A DNA stretch of 64,000 nt, taken from contig DEZK01000019.1 in the NCBI GenBank assembly GCA_002365175.1, forward strand, positions 67,255 through 131,254, given 5' to 3'. Source of the DNA: Raskinella chloraquaticus (SeqCode) (GTDB taxonomy: Bacteria; Pseudomonadota; Alphaproteobacteria; Rhizobiales; UBA4765). The position numbers and the translations under genes were made by a program. The notes below the pieces were generated by a model, which did not search any database, was not told the origin of the DNA, and worked only from the letters and a program-made list of their open reading frames with translations. Positions 61,471-64,000 of the stretch are shown piece after piece (the stretch's first letter is position 1; each line of letters opens with the position of its first letter).

Positions 61471-62651
61471 GCACGCCCGCTGTGCCTCTCACCTCCACGC
61501 GCGCCGGGATTCTCTTTGTCCTGGTGCTGATTTCAACCATCGGCCCGCTGTCGCTCAATATTGCCATGCCGGTGCTGCCGACGATCCAGAAAGCCTTCGC
61601 GGTCTCGCGCGAAAGCGCGACCTCGGTCCTGTCACTGTTCCTCCTCGGCATGGCGGCAGCGCAGCTCATTCTGGGTCCGCTGGCCGATCGCCTTGGCCGG
61701 CGCCCTGTCCTGCTGATTGGCCTGGCGCTTTATGTCGTGGCAAGCGCGCTTGCAGCCTTCGCCACCTCGATTGAACAATTGCTGGCAGCAAGAATCCTGC
61801 AGGCATTGGGCGCAACCGTCGGCCTGCCGCTTGCCCGCACCATCGTCCGCGATCTTTACGATCGTAACGAAGCAGCCAGCATGATCGGCTACATCACCAT
61901 GGTGATGGTGATCGCGCCGATGATGTCGCCCTATCTTGGCGCGGTCGCCTCCGAGCGCTTCGGCTGGCAGGCCATCTTCGTCATCTGCGTCGCGCTTGGT
62001 ATTGCGGCGCTGATCATCGTTTGGGCGCTGCTGCCGGAAACACGACCGGCCTCACTGGACACCACCACCAGCCGCGATGTCATCGTACGCTCGCTGACGC
62101 TGCTGAAAATGCCGTCCTTTCTCGCCGCCTGCGGCACAGGCGCTTGCGCCTCGGCCATCTTCTTTGCCTTTCAGGGCGGAGCGCCCTATCTCGTGATCAA
62201 CGTCATGGGCATGACCGAGACAAGCTACGCGCTGTGGTTCATGACGATTGCGCTTGGCTATATGATGGGTAATTTCATATCGGGTCGTTATTCGCGCCGC
62301 TTTGGCATCGAGCGTATGATCCTTGCCGGCAATATGCTCGGGGTCGCTGGCGCGCTCATCGCGGTTGCGCTCGCATTCGTGCCGGTGATGCACCCCTTGG
62401 CCCTCTTCCTTCCCATGACGCTGGTATCGTTCTCGAATGGTCTCGTCATTCCAAACGCGATCACGGCAGCCCTGAGCGTTGAGCCCAAGGCGGCAGGCGC
62501 AGCCTCGGGGCTTGCCGGTGCGCTGCAATTCGGCCTGTCGGCGCTGGCAAGCTATCTGGTTGGCGCCATCAACGCGGAAACGGCGCTGCCGCTGGCCTTG
62601 TCGATGACATTTATCGCCATCATGGGCCTGGTACTTCACCGCCTATCCTGA
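61467..62651 (+). CDS. Bcr/CflA-family MFS drug-efflux transporter
   Basis: A 394-residue twelve-helix exporter: GPLSLNIAMPVLPTIQKAF near the start, LLGMAAAQLILGPLADRLGRRPVLLIGLALYVVASALAAFA (motif A), and the antiporter motif C region AASMIGYITMVMVIAPMMSPYLGAVASERFGWQAIF. Substrate unknown; sulfonamide/bicyclomycin-type efflux is the family norm. Coupled to pepP by an ATGA overlap. Confidence 0.9.
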   Translation: MSTPAVPLTSTRAGILFVLVLISTIGPLSLNIAMPVLPTIQKAFAVSRESATSVLSLFLLGMAAAQLILGPLADRLGRRPVLLIGLALYVVASALAAFATSIEQLLAARILQALGATVGLPLARTIVRDLYDRNEAASMIGYITMVMVIAPMMSPYLGAVASERFGWQAIFVICVALGIAALIIVWALLPETRPASLDTTTSRDVIVRSLTLLKMPSFLAACGTGACASAIFFAFQGGAPYLVINVMGMTETSYALWFMTIALGYMMGNFISGRYSRRFGIERMILAGNMLGVAGALIAVALAFVPVMHPLALFLPMTLVSFSNGLVIPNAITAALSVEPKAAGAASGLAGALQFGLSALASYLVGAINAETALPLALSMTFIAIMGLVLHRLS

Positions 62652-64000
62652 CAAACCCGCATGATCCTTGACGACATTGAGCCATCCTGCTTCGTCAAGG
62701 ATGGCGATGCCGAGATCCTGCGCCTTTTTCAGTTTTGATCCGGCGCCAGGTCCTGCCACGACCAGCGTCGTCTTCTTCGACACGCTGTCGGTCACCTTCG
62801 CCCCCAGGCGCTCGGCCTTGGCCCTTGCTTCATCGCGGCTGAAGGCGACCAGCTCGCCGGTGAAGACAATCACCTGCCCGGCAAGCGGTGCGCCATCAAC
62901 ACTTGCCGGCTTCTGCGCCTCCGCGACATCAACGACGCGCAGCAAATCATCGACCATGAGGATATTCGCCGGCTGGTGGAAGAATGCCGATATCGCTTCC
63001 GCAACAATTGGCCCGATGCCATCAATCTGCGACAGGCTTGCCACCGCATGCTCTGCCATGGCAGCCGCGCGAAACGCAGCGAAGCTGCCGAAATGGCGCG
63101 CGACAACTTTCGCTGTCGTCTCGCCCACATGGCGTATGCCGAGCGCATAGAGAAAACGTTCAAAGGCGATCTCGCGCCTGGCCTCGATCGCGGCAAACAG
63201 ATTGCGCACCGAGAGATCCCCAAGCCCCTCCTCTTCGCGCAGCGGCGAGACGCTTGCCGCGTCCCGCGCCGAAAGGGTGAAAATCTCCGCAGGCGTCGTC
63301 ACCCGCCCGTCGGCAAAAAAGCGCTCGATCAACTTGTCGCCGAAGCCTTCGATGTCGAAGGCCCGCCGCGAACAGAAATGCTTCAGGTGCTCCACGCGCT
63401 GAAAGGGGCAGGCCAACTCGCCGCTGCAGCGCTTGATCGCCCCGCTGCCACCACTGCCGACAGCCTCGCGGACGATGGCGGTCTTGAGCGGACAAGGGCA
63501 GGTCTCGGGGAACGCGAAAGGCACTGAATCAGCAGGCCGGCGCGCGAGGTCGACGGAGACGATCTGGGGAATGACATCGCCCGCCCGCTGGATCACAACC
63601 GTATCGCCGATGCGTACATCCTTGCGCTTGATTTCGTCTTCATTGTGGAGCGTGGCGTTGGCAACAACGACGCCGCCGACCGTGACCGGTTCAAGCTTGG
63701 CAACGGGCGTCAGCGCGCCCGTGCGCCCGACCTGGATATCAATGGCGCGCAGAATGGTTGCTGCCTTCTCGGCTGAAAATTTGTGCGCGATCGCCCAGCG
63801 CGGGCTGCGCGAGACAAAGCCAAGCTGACGCTGCAACGCCAGATCATCAACCTTGTAGACGACGCCGTCGATATCATAGCCAAGCCGCGCCCGGTCGCGC
63901 TCGATGGCGCGGTAGACGTCAAGCATCTCGTCCCGGCTCGCGCAGCGGCGCATGAGCGGATTAATCGCAAATCCCCAGCTGGCAAATGCCTGCACGACAT
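62643..64000 (-). CDS. ligA: NAD-dependent DNA ligase, C-terminal part (truncated by window edge)
   Basis: The gene continues beyond base 64000. The visible about 450 residues include the end of the adenylation domain (LGYDIDGVVYKVDDLALQRQLGF, RWAIAHKFSAEKAATIL), the OB fold (GRTGALTPVAKLEPVTVGGV, GDTVVIQRAGDVIPQIV), the zinc finger (CPCPLKTAI...RCSGELACPFQRVEHLKHF), the helix-hairpin-helix domain (LGIRHVGETTAKVVARHFGS, IDGIGPIVAEAISAFF), and the BRCT domain (GAPLAGQVIVFTGELVAFSRDEARAKAERLGAKVTDSVSKKTTLVVAG). The catalytic Lys lies off the edge. Its 3' end overlaps the MFS gene's end by 9 bp (convergent). Confidence 0.96.
   Translation of the reverse strand, partial: VVQAFASWGFAINPLMRRCASRDEMLDVYRAIERDRARLGYDIDGVVYKVDDLALQRQLGFVSRSPRWAIAHKFSAEKAATILRAIDIQVGRTGALTPVAKLEPVTVGGVVVANATLHNEDEIKRKDVRIGDTVVIQRAGDVIPQIVSVDLARRPADSVPFAFPETCPCPLKTAIVREAVGSGGSGAIKRCSGELACPFQRVEHLKHFCSRRAFDIEGFGDKLIERFFADGRVTTPAEIFTLSARDAASVSPLREEEGLGDLSVRNLFAAIEARREIAFERFLYALGIRHVGETTAKVVARHFGSFAAFRAAAMAEHAVASLSQIDGIGPIVAEAISAFFHQPANILMVDDLLRVVDVAEAQKPASVDGAPLAGQVIVFTGELVAFSRDEARAKAERLGAKVTDSVSKKTTLVVAGPGAGSKLKKAQDLGIAILDEAGWLNVVKDHAGLSG

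Overview
The window is chromosomal sequence from a GC-rich alphaproteobacterium, most likely of the Hyphomicrobiales (Rhizobiales). The indicators are a hopanoid-lipid locus (hpnI, hpnL, hpnM), a circularly permuted two-piece tmRNA next to the alpha-type ClpXP adaptor SspB, the order fumC-DUF4169-RHH, LutABC, DUF1127 and DUF3422 proteins, and an interspersed hairpin repeat of a kind common in Rhizobiales intergenic DNA. The genus cannot be fixed from this; a Beijerinckiaceae-like relative is a guess. Genes are dense and mostly housekeeping. I found no insertion sequence, prophage, integrase or CRISPR array.

Layout. 0-3.3 kb: 5' end of hpnI, then mlaA, hpnM and hpnL, which together concern hopanoid modification and outer-membrane lipid traffic. 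3.5-7.9 kb: an arginine:glycine amidinotransferase-like enzyme with a DUF1684 protein, a cytochrome c'/b561 pair, and a glutathionyl-hydroquinone reductase. 7.9-10.7 kb: an AT-rich intergenic island, a stand-alone BLUF blue-light sensor with a clear terminator, and an NCS2 purine permease. 10.7-16.6 kb: ankyrin protein, tRNA-Lys(CTT), ROK sugar kinase, SMP-30 protein, and leuA behind a structured leader. 16.6-21.7 kb: PhzF protein, Nudix protein, a nitrate/sulfonate-type ABC importer and a PRC-barrel protein. 21.8-28.6 kb: branched-chain amino acid genes, read leftward as ilvI, threonine-dehydratase-like, ilvH, lysE, small membrane protein and ilvC. ilvI is preceded by a textbook attenuator with a leader peptide containing Leu-Ile-Val. 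28.6-33.6 kb: uppP, miaA, serB, DUF3422 and small secreted proteins. 33.7-39.7 kb: a FecBCD-type importer and lutABC for lactate oxidation. 40-46.9 kb: folA, hflK, hflC, DUF2065, degP, a VOC protein, thyA and a YHS-domain protein. 47.0-50.1 kb: tmRNA, sspB, fumC, DUF4169 and RHH. 50.1-64 kb: a giant AsmA protein, FAD-linked D-lactate dehydrogenase-type oxidase, thioesterase, UvrD-type helicase, prmA, DUF1127, aminopeptidase P, a Bcr/CflA exporter, and the 3' part of ligA running off the right edge.

The strongest regulatory observations are the ilvI attenuator, a probable leucine-rich leader ahead of leuA, and the permuted tmRNA (tag ANDNYAPVAQAA) lying about 120 bp upstream of its probable degradation adaptor gene sspB. 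I see no single wholly new multi-gene system. The best leads are the amidinotransferase/DUF1684 pair, the branched-chain amino acid cluster that combines synthesis, 2-oxobutyrate supply and export, and the structured leaders.
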